Source: Limivivens sp034101475
Lineage (GTDB): Bacteria; Bacillota; Clostridia; Lachnospirales; Lachnospiraceae
Assembly: GCA_034101475.1 (NCBI GenBank)
Contig: JAXEJQ010000075.1
Coordinates: 1-64,000 of the forward strand
DNA: 64,000 nucleotides
Reading direction: 5' to 3'
In this document: piece by piece, positions 33,799 through 43,228 of the stretch
How the letters are laid out: every line of letters starts with the position of its first letter
Numbering within the stretch: position 1 is the first letter of the stretch
The notes under the pieces: model-generated
What the model saw: the letters and a program-made list of their open reading frames with translations, nothing else
The model's database searches: none
What the model was told of the DNA's origin: nothing
Translations under genes and position numbers: made by a program

Positions 33799-34111
33799 CC
33801 GAGCTTTCCCAGCGAATCTGGAGGTAATCGATCCTGCAGTCCCCATTTTCGCCTGTACGGCAAATCCGACCAGCGGCGCAGTCTGCCGGACCGATTGCCC
33901 GCATGACGATAGCGAGGCTTCCGTCGGTTTCCCCTGCGCTAGCTTCAGCCGCGGAGCTTTGTCTGAGCCCCGCAGGGGCGAGTTTAGCGGGAGCAGCTGA
34001 TAATAAGCGCGCGGGGGAAAGCAGGAAACGAAGCGTGTCTGACGGGCATCGGGGCGGGCGGCTGCGCCGCGTCCGGTTTCCGCACCCGCGGAAATAACCT
34101 CAGAATGCAGC
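33799..34111. repeat. gene-free GC-rich repeat region, right inverted copy
   Basis: This region is the counterpart of 32649-32842 in inverted orientation, notably 33905-33926 (22 bp exact) and 34022-34039. No coding potential is recognised. The pair of copies brackets the interrupted thioesterase gene. Confidence 0.6.
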
Positions 34112-34135
34112 GTGGGCGGCCTAATGGCCGCCCAC
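34112..34135 (-). terminator. 10-bp perfect hairpin at the end of the rhamnosidase gene
   Basis: GTGGGCGGCC and GGCCGCCCAC flank a 4-nt loop and overlap the stop codon of the rhamnosidase gene. There is no T-run after it on the minus strand, so it may stabilise the 3' end more than terminate transcription. Confidence 0.4.
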
Positions 34136-36094
34136 AGTCATCTCCAGCTCCTGACCTGGCCGGAGTGCAAAGGAACCTCCATCGATTCGGAGGGTTCCTC
34201 CTTCTTTATTTGTCAGAACCTTCAGTTTGTCCTGATCCCATGTCATTTCAACCCATCCGCCTTTCAGCGGAAATCTGCAGTGAACATGTTTGAAAAGGGA
34301 TACCTTCGGTTCCACCAGAAAATGCCCGTATGCCGGAGCCGTCGGCCGGACTCCCATAAAATACCGGCCGATCAGATAAATGGGACTGGCTCCCCAGGCA
34401 TGGCAGAGACTCTTCCCGTAGGGATCTCCGTACATTTCATAATGTTTCTCTCCCTGTTTCTCCGGATCATATTCTTCCCAGAAGGTCACAGCACCCTCAG
34501 AAAGCATTCCGCCCCAGTAATCCAGTATGCCGGACAGCACTTCCTCTTCTCGTCCCATCCGGCACAGAACCTCCAGTTCAAAAAATTTGAAATAAGGGGT
34601 TGTGATCGGAGGAACGTCCGGACTGCACAGTACCTTCTGGTAAATTTCTTCTGCCTGCCTCTGATCGGCAATCTCAAACAAAATCGCAAAAATATTCGCG
34701 TGTCGTGAAACATGATTCCGGCCTGATGAAAAACTGTCAATATAAGCACTCTTTTTCTCATCCCAGTAGCACCGGTTGATGTCTTCTTTTAACTGCTCAT
34801 ATTTTTTCTGATAATCCCCGGCATCCTCTTTCCCAATGAGCGCCGCCAGTTCCGCCATGGATTCACAGCATCTGGCCAGAAGCATCTGCTCCGCGCATAC
34901 CGCGCCGGTTTTGTCCATATCCGCCCAGTCAATAAAAATCCAGTCTCCGGGCCGTCCAACCAGAAATCCCCTGTCATCCAGCTGCTTTTCCAGGAATTCC
35001 ATCATACTCTGCATTCTCGGGTAGATCATTTCCACAAATTTCCGGTCCCCTGTCATTTCATAATGATCCCGGATACTGATGACCCAGTACATGGAATAAT
35101 CCACAATGGTATTAATGTGCTGCTGAACGGGGTCTTTTCCCCGCAGGGCCCACATGGTTCTCCTGGCAATGTCCTCATCAAACATCAGATACCGGTTGAT
35201 GAAATAACTCTGGTAAGCGTCTCCGGACCAGATCCAGCGGTCTCTTTTCACGCCGTCCAGGAAAAAAACACCGCTGCACAGCTGAAAGGTTTCTTCCGCC
35301 GTTTTCCAGATCCGGTTCAGCATTTCATTGTCACAGCAGAAAAAGCTTTTAGACGGCAGATCCACATACTGTTTTTCCGCCGTAACTTCCACTTCCCCCG
35401 GACATGCATCCGGCAGATAGAGAAAGCGGAAGGCCCGAACCGGAATATGCTCCGTTTCTGAAGCAAGACTCTGCCGGAAATAGCAGTTTTCCACATCCAG
35501 AGCCTCAGTCCTGGATTCCCCGTAACACAGCGTTACCGGATGAAACCCCTTCGGAAAGTTCAGCTTCAGCCCGGCCACAATTTCTGTCTGAAACTCATAG
35601 AGAACCCCGTCCTTCACTGACTCCGAAGAGACTGGCGCCACGTCCTTTTCTTCGTATTCCCAGAAAGAAGGATTCTGCTCCCGCCTGGTATAGCGCACAT
35701 TGTATCCCACCGGCTTCGGGTCACACAGGAAATCGTCCACATTCCAGGTGCCGTCTGAGAAAACAGCTTCTCCCTCAACCAGAACAGCCGGAATCCCCTC
35801 CGGGCACCCGGCGTAGATTTCCACCGTCACCGCTCCCGGACCGCAGGATATCGTCTCACCCAGACGATACTTTTTTCGGTTCACTCTCACATAGGCATGG
35901 GCATGGGAAAACACCTGAAAGGTTTCCTCCCGCTCCAGCTCATAGGTTCTGGCATACCGCACATTTTTGCAGCAGTCATCCAGATGCCAGTAAGCCGGCC
36001 ACCTAAATCCCCGCTCTTCCCTGCTGAAATTCTGAAGCATCCCGTGATAAATTTCAAAATCTCCCGGATACCAGATCCAAAATGCCTTACTCAT
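34121..36094 (-). CDS. GH78-type alpha-L-rhamnosidase
   Basis: This 657-residue enzyme is predicted to release terminal alpha-L-rhamnose. It has N-terminal beta-sandwich domains and an (alpha/alpha)6 barrel from about residue 245. GH78-like motifs are GVFFLDGVKRDRWIWSGDAYQ (general-acid region), GDWIFIDWADMDKTGAV and SLCHAWGASPIYLIGRYFMGV, with a C-terminal beta domain (GYACG-type FLVEPKV). No signal peptide is present, so it should act in the cytoplasm on imported oligosaccharides. The ATG at 36094 follows GGGGAG. It is the last gene of the glycan cluster, 17 bases after the MATE exporter gene. Confidence 0.85.
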   Translation of the reverse strand: MSKAFWIWYPGDFEIYHGMLQNFSREERGFRWPAYWHLDDCCKNVRYARTYELEREETFQVFSHAHAYVRVNRKKYRLGETISCGPGAVTVEIYAGCPEGIPAVLVEGEAVFSDGTWNVDDFLCDPKPVGYNVRYTRREQNPSFWEYEEKDVAPVSSESVKDGVLYEFQTEIVAGLKLNFPKGFHPVTLCYGESRTEALDVENCYFRQSLASETEHIPVRAFRFLYLPDACPGEVEVTAEKQYVDLPSKSFFCCDNEMLNRIWKTAEETFQLCSGVFFLDGVKRDRWIWSGDAYQSYFINRYLMFDEDIARRTMWALRGKDPVQQHINTIVDYSMYWVISIRDHYEMTGDRKFVEMIYPRMQSMMEFLEKQLDDRGFLVGRPGDWIFIDWADMDKTGAVCAEQMLLARCCESMAELAALIGKEDAGDYQKKYEQLKEDINRCYWDEKKSAYIDSFSSGRNHVSRHANIFAILFEIADQRQAEEIYQKVLCSPDVPPITTPYFKFFELEVLCRMGREEEVLSGILDYWGGMLSEGAVTFWEEYDPEKQGEKHYEMYGDPYGKSLCHAWGASPIYLIGRYFMGVRPTAPAYGHFLVEPKVSLFKHVHCRFPLKGGWVEMTWDQDKLKVLTNKEGGTLRIDGGSFALRPGQELEMTVGGH

Positions 36095-36111
36095 AGCAGG
36101 CTTCTCCCCTC

Positions 36112-37482
36112 TCATCGTATTTTATTCAGCGCCTCCGAAGACAGAATTTTCCGGATATTGACCAGAAACAGCCCTGTGGCAATCAGCGCAGCCGTCACAT
36201 CTGCCAGCGGTTCCGCATAATAAATCCCCATTACGCCGAACTTCAGCGGCAGAATCAGTGCCAGTGGAATCAGCAGTATAATCTTCCGCAGAGTGGCAAT
36301 AAAAAGCGAAATCTTGGCCTGTCCCAGCGCCAGAAAGACGGGCTGAATACTTACCTGCAGGCCGAACACCAGCATACCGGCCATATAAATGGGAATCACC
36401 TGCTTCAGCAGCCCGATAAGTTCCGTATCCGTGGTAAACAGACCGGCAAAGGGCCCCGGAAAAACAATCAGCAAAATGGCGCTGCAGGTCAGGAATGAGG
36501 TACAGATCGCCATCATTCTCCGGTAAACAGTCCGGACTCTGTCAAATTTCCCGGCTCCGTAATTGTAGCTGATAATCGGCTGCACCCCCTGGGTAAAGCC
36601 GGAAACCGGAGCCATGAAAAACTGCATAATACTCTGGAGAATGGTCAGAGAACCCACATAAAGGTCCCCGCCGTAATAGGCCAGACTCCGGTTCAGCACA
36701 ATGGTAATCAGGCTTTCCGTAGACTGCATGACAAACGGAGAGATTCCGAGGGAGGAAATATTTTTGATAATCCGGATATCCGGCCTGCAGTAAGGCAGCT
36801 GAATCCGGATCCTGCTTCGTTTTCCCTTCAGGAAAGACACCACCAGAAAAGCGCTGGCTCCCTGGGAAATAACTGTGGCACAGGCTGCTCCCTGAACTCC
36901 CATTCCAAAAGCAAAAATAAAAATCGGATCCAGAATGGTATTCAGCACAGCACCTGCAATAATGGCAGTCATGGCATAGCGGGAGTTTCCCTGAGCGATG
37001 ATAAAGGTATTCAGGCCAAGGTACAGCTCCACAAAAACCGTTCCAAAAAGATAAATCGTAATATACCGGTTGGCATAGGGGAAGGTGTTTTCGCTTGCTC
37101 CGAACATTTTCAGGATCGGCGCATTAAAAAGGAAAAAGACCGCCATCAGAATCACAGAAAAGCTGCAGAGCATAAAGACGCCGTTTCCCAGTATTTTTTC
37201 TGCATGCTTCTGATCCCCTTTTCCCATCCAGATTGCAGCCAGAGGGGCTCCTCCGGAGCCCACAATGGCAGCAAAAGCAGAAATCAGGGTAATAATGGGA
37301 AGGGTAATCCCAACTCCGGTCAGTGCGTAGGAGCCCACTCCCGGAATATGGCCGATATAAATTCGATCCACAATATTGTACAGAATATTAATGACCTGTC
37401 CCACAATCGTCGGAAGCCCCAGGCTGAGCATTAATTTCCAGATATTCTCCGTTCCCAGAAACTTGTCATCTCTCTCGTTCAT
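36112..37482 (-). CDS. MATE family efflux transporter (within the glycoside cluster)
   Basis: This 456-residue multidrug and toxin extrusion protein has 12 predicted hydrophobic segments. It has the MATE opening KLMLSLGLPTIVGQVINILYNIVDRIYIGH and the internal repeat TQGVQPIISYNYGAGKFDRV. The second of two adjacent ATGs (37482) fits GGAGG better. It is placed between GH3 and GH78 genes with tight spacing, which is unusual for a sugar locus and suggests export of a non-sugar product, such as the aglycone left after deglycosylation. Confidence 0.92.
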   Translation of the reverse strand: MNERDDKFLGTENIWKLMLSLGLPTIVGQVINILYNIVDRIYIGHIPGVGSYALTGVGITLPIITLISAFAAIVGSGGAPLAAIWMGKGDQKHAEKILGNGVFMLCSFSVILMAVFFLFNAPILKMFGASENTFPYANRYITIYLFGTVFVELYLGLNTFIIAQGNSRYAMTAIIAGAVLNTILDPIFIFAFGMGVQGAACATVISQGASAFLVVSFLKGKRSRIRIQLPYCRPDIRIIKNISSLGISPFVMQSTESLITIVLNRSLAYYGGDLYVGSLTILQSIMQFFMAPVSGFTQGVQPIISYNYGAGKFDRVRTVYRRMMAICTSFLTCSAILLIVFPGPFAGLFTTDTELIGLLKQVIPIYMAGMLVFGLQVSIQPVFLALGQAKISLFIATLRKIILLIPLALILPLKFGVMGIYYAEPLADVTAALIATGLFLVNIRKILSSEALNKIR

Positions 37483-37503
37483 CATTCTCCTCCAGGTCTT
37501 TTG

Positions 37504-40062
37504 TTATTTTCTTATTACAGTAAAATAATCCTCCAAATTGTCAAATTTGTCAAGATAGCTGACACATTCTTCATACTGGTTGGAATCAAAGATCAGCTGG
37601 ATCATGTTTTCTGTACATCTTCTCAGATCCTCCGGCTTCAGCAGAATATTTCCTTTGCCCTCCAGAGAATCCAGAATAAGCTGCCTGTCATCCGGCGTAC
37701 CCGGCATAATCAGATCATTTCCGGCCTGCATGCAGACGGCCGCGTCCGAACCCCTTTTCGTCGTCTGCCAGTCAGACATGATAATTCCGGTAAAGCCCCA
37801 TTCTTTTCTGGCAGCCAGGGTACACAGATCATAGCTGTTGGCGGTGTGGATCCCGTTCACCAGATTGTAGGAAGTCATGATGGACATGGGCCTGGACGTT
37901 TTCACCGCGATCTCAAAGCCCTTGAGATAGATCTCCCGCAGGGCCCGCTCGGATAAGACACTGTCTGAGAAAAACCGGTTGTCTTCCTGATTGTTGCAGG
38001 CAAAATGCTTAATGGTGGTTCCCACACCAGGCACACGCTGAACGCCCCTTGTCATGGCAGCCGCCATGATGCCGCTGATTACCGGATCCTCCGAATAATA
38101 TTCAAAGTTCCGTCCGCACAGAGGATTGCGATGGATATTCATACCGGGAGCCAGCCACAGGGTAATGCCGAACTCTTCCAGCTCCACGCCCACTGCATGA
38201 CCTACTTTTTCAATCAGCTGCGGATTCCAGGTCTGGGCCACCATATGCCCCACCGGCATGGCCGTACAATACTGATAGTAATCTTCGGCATCCTCGTGCC
38301 ATTCTGTTTTTGCAAAGAAGCCTCCCTCCAGAGAATGAAGGATATCCTGCTTGTAAATGGTTCCGTCTGCAGCCACCTGATAATGCTTGCTCAGGCGGAT
38401 TCCTGCCGGTCCGTCAGCCACAGCAATATTGGATACACCATATTTTTCCATGAGATAGGGCGTTGTCTCTCCGGCCGCTCCCGGAACTGTAATGGCCGCG
38501 TTGCCGATCTCCGTCGGGCGGTTGCCGTTTACCGCGCCCACCGTCAGACTGACCATTTCTTCCGGTGTCATTCTTGCGGCAATGGCCTTTGCTTCTTCCG
38601 AAACTCCGGTTTCCCGCTCATAATCCACGGTTACCGTCTCGATTTCAGAAGCCGCGATCTTCCATACAGGCAAAGCCGAAAAATCCGTTTCCCTGGCTGC
38701 TTCCGGCAGTGAATCCTCGGTAAATGCCTCCTGCAGCGGACAGATATTGCGAAGCTTCTCCGTCACAATCTCCCGATCCAGAGACAGAACTGCCGCACCT
38801 GCAGTATTTCTGGAGGAATTTCCCACCTTCACCACGTAGTTTCCAGGCTCCAGAATGTAGGAAGCCTGTTTTTCACTGTAGGAGGTCAGATTTCGCAGGG
38901 AGAAACGGATGGCCAGCTTCTGGGTCTCTCCCGGCGCCAGAATGTCCGTTTTTGCAAAGGCCGCCAGACGCTGTACTTCCTTCTCCAGCTTTCCTTTCGG
39001 CGGCTCCACATAAATCTGAACAACTTCTTTTCCGGAATACATATCTCCGGTATTTTTCACGAGAGCTTCTACCGTAACATCCTCCTTTTCCAGCGCAGTC
39101 ACATTTCCCGTCACTTCAAAGGTGGTGTAAGACAATCCATAGCCGAATTCATAAGCCGGCTTTTTGCCCAGACGGTCAAAATACCGGTAGCCCACAAAAA
39201 TTCCTTCCCGGTAATATTCCGTGTCCAGGTTTCCGTTGTTGTGGCTGTAGGTATCATAGGAAGGATAATCCTCATAGGCTGCTGCCCAGGTATCCGTCAG
39301 CTTTCCGCTGGGTGTTACGACGCCGCTCACCACATCTGCAAGGGCATTTCCGCCTTCCATCCCCGGCTGGGACAGGAAAATCAGCCCCTTGATTCCTCCG
39401 ATTTCCTCCATGAAGGACAGATCCATCATACCGCCGGTATTCAGCACCACAATAGTGTTGGAAAACTGCGCCGCCACTTCCTTCAGGTTCTCATATTCTT
39501 CCCCGGACAGGTAGTAATCTCCCTTCTCCTGATGCCGATCCGCTCCTTCTCCGGCAGTCCGGCTGACGATGTAAAGCGCTGTATCTGTTTTTGCTTCCTC
39601 CACATCCTCCCGGGTAATCTTCCTTCCGGCCGGAGCTTTGTAGGGGTTCTGGGAATAGGCCATAATCATGCCTCGTTCTTCCCCGTTTTCTTTGGCCAGT
39701 TCCTTCGCCAGAGTCTCGATCTTTTCCTTCCATGCCAGACGGGACTCTGTATAAACCTGATCATAGGCATCCAGCCATCCTCTGGATGCAATCTGATAGC
39801 CGGCATTTCGGAATCCTTCTTCAATGGAGACCACACAGCGCTGGTTCACATCACCGGAACCGCTGCCCCCTTTCATAACATACCGGGCGCCGGAGCCGAA
39901 CAGCGCAACGGGCGTTTCCTTCGAAACGGGCAGCGCTCCTTCATTTTTTAAAAGAACAATTCCCTCTGCTGCCGCTTCTCTGGCAATTTTCCGGTTATCC
40001 AGCTCACGCTGGCTGATTTCATTGGATGTTGTTCCACTGTAACCTCTGTTTTTTCGAATCAT
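37504..40062 (-). CDS. GH3 beta-glucosidase with permuted domain order
   Basis: This 852-residue glycoside hydrolase family 3 enzyme has the usual order reversed. The alpha/beta-sandwich domain comes first (about residues 25-250, with EGIVLLKNEGALP and GSGSGDVNQR). A fibronectin-III-like domain follows (KPAYEFGYGLSYTTFEV onward). The (beta/alpha)8 barrel is last (about residues 500-820, with MTPEEMVSLTVG, ADGPAGIRL and the nucleophile motif GIIMSDWQTT). Reversed GH3 enzymes are known from Ruminococcus and Butyrivibrio. No signal peptide is present. It lies 16 bases after the GH106-like gene. Confidence 0.9.
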   Translation of the reverse strand: MIRKNRGYSGTTSNEISQRELDNRKIAREAAAEGIVLLKNEGALPVSKETPVALFGSGARYVMKGGSGSGDVNQRCVVSIEEGFRNAGYQIASRGWLDAYDQVYTESRLAWKEKIETLAKELAKENGEERGMIMAYSQNPYKAPAGRKITREDVEEAKTDTALYIVSRTAGEGADRHQEKGDYYLSGEEYENLKEVAAQFSNTIVVLNTGGMMDLSFMEEIGGIKGLIFLSQPGMEGGNALADVVSGVVTPSGKLTDTWAAAYEDYPSYDTYSHNNGNLDTEYYREGIFVGYRYFDRLGKKPAYEFGYGLSYTTFEVTGNVTALEKEDVTVEALVKNTGDMYSGKEVVQIYVEPPKGKLEKEVQRLAAFAKTDILAPGETQKLAIRFSLRNLTSYSEKQASYILEPGNYVVKVGNSSRNTAGAAVLSLDREIVTEKLRNICPLQEAFTEDSLPEAARETDFSALPVWKIAASEIETVTVDYERETGVSEEAKAIAARMTPEEMVSLTVGAVNGNRPTEIGNAAITVPGAAGETTPYLMEKYGVSNIAVADGPAGIRLSKHYQVAADGTIYKQDILHSLEGGFFAKTEWHEDAEDYYQYCTAMPVGHMVAQTWNPQLIEKVGHAVGVELEEFGITLWLAPGMNIHRNPLCGRNFEYYSEDPVISGIMAAAMTRGVQRVPGVGTTIKHFACNNQEDNRFFSDSVLSERALREIYLKGFEIAVKTSRPMSIMTSYNLVNGIHTANSYDLCTLAARKEWGFTGIIMSDWQTTKRGSDAAVCMQAGNDLIMPGTPDDRQLILDSLEGKGNILLKPEDLRRCTENMIQLIFDSNQYEECVSYLDKFDNLEDYFTVIRK

Positions 40063-40078
40063 TTTCTTATCTCCTATT

Positions 40079-42316
40079 CTATGAGCAAATCGCGCATGTC
40101 AGAATCAAACCATAATTGCAGGGCAATGTCACGGATACCTGATATTCCTCTCCCTGGCGGGAAACAATTTCTGCCTCAGTAACCATTCCTGTAAGGGGGT
40201 CCCAAATCCGCGGCTTTGCGCCGGAATGGCACCGGATCACCAGTTTTTCCGGATCCGGATTATAATTTACCAGATAAACCAGAAGCTCTCCGTCTTTCCG
40301 GTAGCAGCTGTAACCCACGCCCCGGACGTCTTCCCCGGTATGCACGAAGGGGTCCGCCAGATACGGCCCATAGCATCTGTGCAGAATCTCCTGCTTCGCC
40401 GGTCCTTCCAGAATTTCAATGGGCTGTACGATTTTTTCCCGGATCACGGAAACATACTGCTCTCTTTCTCCGATACCGTAATGATGGACACCGGGCTGTT
40501 CCTTCAGCCAGGCCAGGATTTCAGAAAGCTCCCGGTCATCCTCTTTTCTCATGGTATAAGCGGGCCAGTCCTCCAGAAACAGAACCTGGCCGCCTTCCTC
40601 CACGAATTTCCGGCAGAGTCTGGCACCTTCAATGGGCAGCACCTCTCCGAAGGGAATGACAAACACCGTGTATTCTTCCTGGTTCAGGCAGTTCTGGATC
40701 TTTCCGTCCCGTACTTCGTAATTTTCCAGCGCATCTTTGTGAATCAGGTCAAAATCGATATTTTCCTGCTGCAGTTCCGTCAGCAGCAGCTGGGTTTCCC
40801 GGTCAATGCAGGCCGCCTTTTCATCCCGGATCGCAGGCCCGCAGGAATAGCCATGGCGGAACAGCTCGTCCCCAATGTAATGAAACCAGTAGCTTTCCGT
40901 GGGATGATAGATCAGAACCGGCACCTCCGGGCGTCCGCCGGAAAAGGCATAGTGGAGCCTGCGGATCATGCGGTTGCCCTCGGGCATCCTCTCCCACTCT
41001 TTCCACTGGAAAAACTGGGAGGGCGGCCAGTCGTCTCCTCTGGCATCCCGAATGGAGTAGAAAAAGGCATGATTCAGAATCACCTGAACGCCCTGCTGGA
41101 ACATCCAGGAAATCATCCGGATATATTCCGCGAAGGTCAGATCCCAGCCGCACCCGGCGAAAATTTCCACCTGATAATTCTCCTTCCCGTAGCTTCTGGC
41201 GGCGCTTGCGCCGTACTTCGCGTTCAGGCTGCCGATGCCCTTTCCCAGATGGTCAATCCCCGGCCAGGTCATAGAACGGAACTGGCGCATAAAATCTCCG
41301 GAGAACCGCACCTGATTGGCAATGGTTTCCTCTCCCAGAAGGTGGGCGCAGAAGGCCACCTGATGATCCTCGCACCATTCTCTGATCTGTCCAAGATAAT
41401 TATTCTGAAACAGCCAGGCCACCATATCATAATAGTCGCAGCGTACCCGCCCTGCTTCTTCCCCCGGCAGAATCAGGCTGTCAATAACCGGAAGCAGTGC
41501 ATAGCCCTTCTGTTCTTCAAAGGCTTTTTCAAATTCATCGCTCCAGGGAAAGGCATTGCACATCCTGGTTTCGTCATTGAAAAAGGCTTTCAGCGGCTCG
41601 CCGAAATACTCCGGAAAGGTTTCATAGTATTTTTCGTAAGTGGAGTCCAGGAAGGCTCTGGTGGCTTCCCTGCTCAGGTAGTTCAAAGCACCCCGTCCGC
41701 CGTTTTCATAGGGATCGGTATGGATTGAAGTCAGAATTGCCACCGCATCCCGCCCGGAGCAGAACTCAAATCCCGGAATCATGCCCTCAAAAACAAGAAA
41801 ATCTCCTGTGGGATATTTTTCGCCGGTTTTGGCATCCCGGACACTGACATTAAAGGCAAAAGGGCTTAAATCCACTCCAGGTTTTACCAGATGCATGGGC
41901 TTTCCGCTCAGTTCCCGGAGCTGGCAGCGGAACTTCTCTCCCGCCCGGATGGGAACCGTCCGGAAGGAAAGATACTGCTCCCGGTATTTTTCTTCCTTCG
42001 TAATCGTCTGGTTGCAGGTGCCTGCCGGCCAGTCCATCTCATCGTAGATCCAGACCGGCTCCTTCTGCTCCTTTTTATAGTCCAGGACGGTTCTGATATG
42101 CCCCATCCATTCCTCATCCAGATAACCGCCGGTAAAATTCCCCCATTTCATGCCGCGTCCATGGGGCATATTGCAGGTGACACCGGCTTCAGTCATCAGC
42201 TTCAGCTGTCTTAAAATTTCGGTATCCTCCAGCCTGTCGTTCCAGAACCAGAAAGGAGTCTCGCTCTGGTCCAGAGCCTGGCAGGTTTCCGGATTTTTCC
42301 AAATTTTCTCGTCCAT
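40079..42316 (-). CDS. GH106-like glycoside hydrolase (putative alpha-L-rhamnosidase)
   Basis: This 745-residue enzyme starts with a barrel motif seen in GH106/PF17132-like proteins (TPFWFWNDRLEDTEILRQLK, then MTEAGVTCNMPHGRG) and contains WIYDEMDWPAG, FFNDETRMCNAFPW and a glutamine-amidotransferase-like alpha/beta region (about residues 460-600), ending in a small beta domain. The Glu/Asp residues in DEMDWPAG and NDE are candidates for catalysis. No signal peptide is present. The exact family is less certain than the general hydrolase call. It lies just downstream of the sugar permease genes. Confidence 0.65.
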   Translation of the reverse strand: MDEKIWKNPETCQALDQSETPFWFWNDRLEDTEILRQLKLMTEAGVTCNMPHGRGMKWGNFTGGYLDEEWMGHIRTVLDYKKEQKEPVWIYDEMDWPAGTCNQTITKEEKYREQYLSFRTVPIRAGEKFRCQLRELSGKPMHLVKPGVDLSPFAFNVSVRDAKTGEKYPTGDFLVFEGMIPGFEFCSGRDAVAILTSIHTDPYENGGRGALNYLSREATRAFLDSTYEKYYETFPEYFGEPLKAFFNDETRMCNAFPWSDEFEKAFEEQKGYALLPVIDSLILPGEEAGRVRCDYYDMVAWLFQNNYLGQIREWCEDHQVAFCAHLLGEETIANQVRFSGDFMRQFRSMTWPGIDHLGKGIGSLNAKYGASAARSYGKENYQVEIFAGCGWDLTFAEYIRMISWMFQQGVQVILNHAFFYSIRDARGDDWPPSQFFQWKEWERMPEGNRMIRRLHYAFSGGRPEVPVLIYHPTESYWFHYIGDELFRHGYSCGPAIRDEKAACIDRETQLLLTELQQENIDFDLIHKDALENYEVRDGKIQNCLNQEEYTVFVIPFGEVLPIEGARLCRKFVEEGGQVLFLEDWPAYTMRKEDDRELSEILAWLKEQPGVHHYGIGEREQYVSVIREKIVQPIEILEGPAKQEILHRCYGPYLADPFVHTGEDVRGVGYSCYRKDGELLVYLVNYNPDPEKLVIRCHSGAKPRIWDPLTGMVTEAEIVSRQGEEYQVSVTLPCNYGLILTCAICS

Positions 42317-42358
42317 ATTCGATTCCTTAACCTTTCACACCGCCCACAACGATTCCTT

Positions 42359-43216
42359 TTACAAAGAATTTCTGGAAGACGGATAAATACAGAGAATCGG
42401 AAGAATTCCGATTACCGCGATTGCCATACGAATGCCTACGCTGGGGATTTCCGCCACGCCAAAGTCCGCCGTGGAGCCCGCCGCACTCTGCAGAAACTGG
42501 ATATCCTGAATCATTCGGTTCAGAATGTTCTGAATGCTGAAAAGACTGCTGTCCGTCAGATAATAGAGACCGTTCAGCCAGTCGTTCCAGTATCCCAGGC
42601 CAACCATCAGTGCCAGAGTTGCCAGCATGGGACCGGACAGGGGCAGAACCACCTTAAACAGAATCGTATACTCTCCGGCCCCGTCAATTCTGGCTGCCTC
42701 AATCAGCGCGTCCGGAATATTGGAGGTGAAATAGGAGCGCATCATAATCACATAAAACGCATTCATCAGCAGAGTGGGGATAATCAGTGCCAGGAAGGTA
42801 TTTTTAATATGGAAAACCTGCGTCCACATGATGTAGGTGGGCACCAGACCGCCATTGAACAGCATGGTGAAAAAAGCAAAAAACGCTACGATGTTCCGTC
42901 CCGGCAGTTCCTTTCTGGACAACGGATAGGCAAACATGGTGGTCATGAAAAGGCTGCAGACCGTTCCGATCAGAGTCACACCGATGGTAATCAGATACCC
43001 CCGGAAAATCGTGCTGCCTCTCTGGATCAGATAGCGGTAGGATTCCAGGCTCCACTGCTCCGGGAAAAAGGAATAGCCGTTACGCATCAGTGTCCCCTCA
43101 TCCGTAAAGGATGAAATCACCATCAGCAGAAAGGGAAGCACGCACAGCAGTACCAGAATGATCATCACTGTATGTAAAATCACCTGCTCCAGTTTATTAT
43201 TTTCAACAATATTCAT
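42359..43216 (-). CDS. carbohydrate ABC transporter permease (LplC/YtcP-like), C-terminal frameshift
   Basis: This 285-residue inner-membrane permease has six hydrophobic segments and the EAA loop EAARIDGAGEYTILFKVVLPLSGP. The frame ends in CIYPSSRNSL, whereas family members end YPFFQKFFVKGIVVGGVKG. Exactly that sequence is present in the next frame down to a stop at 42327-42329, so one base is missing near 42376-42381. The last 17 or so residues are replaced; the transmembrane core is intact. It follows its partner permease by 12 bases. Confidence 0.88.
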   Translation of the reverse strand: MNIVENNKLEQVILHTVMIILVLLCVLPFLLMVISSFTDEGTLMRNGYSFFPEQWSLESYRYLIQRGSTIFRGYLITIGVTLIGTVCSLFMTTMFAYPLSRKELPGRNIVAFFAFFTMLFNGGLVPTYIMWTQVFHIKNTFLALIIPTLLMNAFYVIMMRSYFTSNIPDALIEAARIDGAGEYTILFKVVLPLSGPMLATLALMVGLGYWNDWLNGLYYLTDSSLFSIQNILNRMIQDIQFLQSAAGSTADFGVAEIPSVGIRMAIAVIGILPILCIYPSSRNSL

Positions 43217-43228
43217 CTGTTTTCCCTC

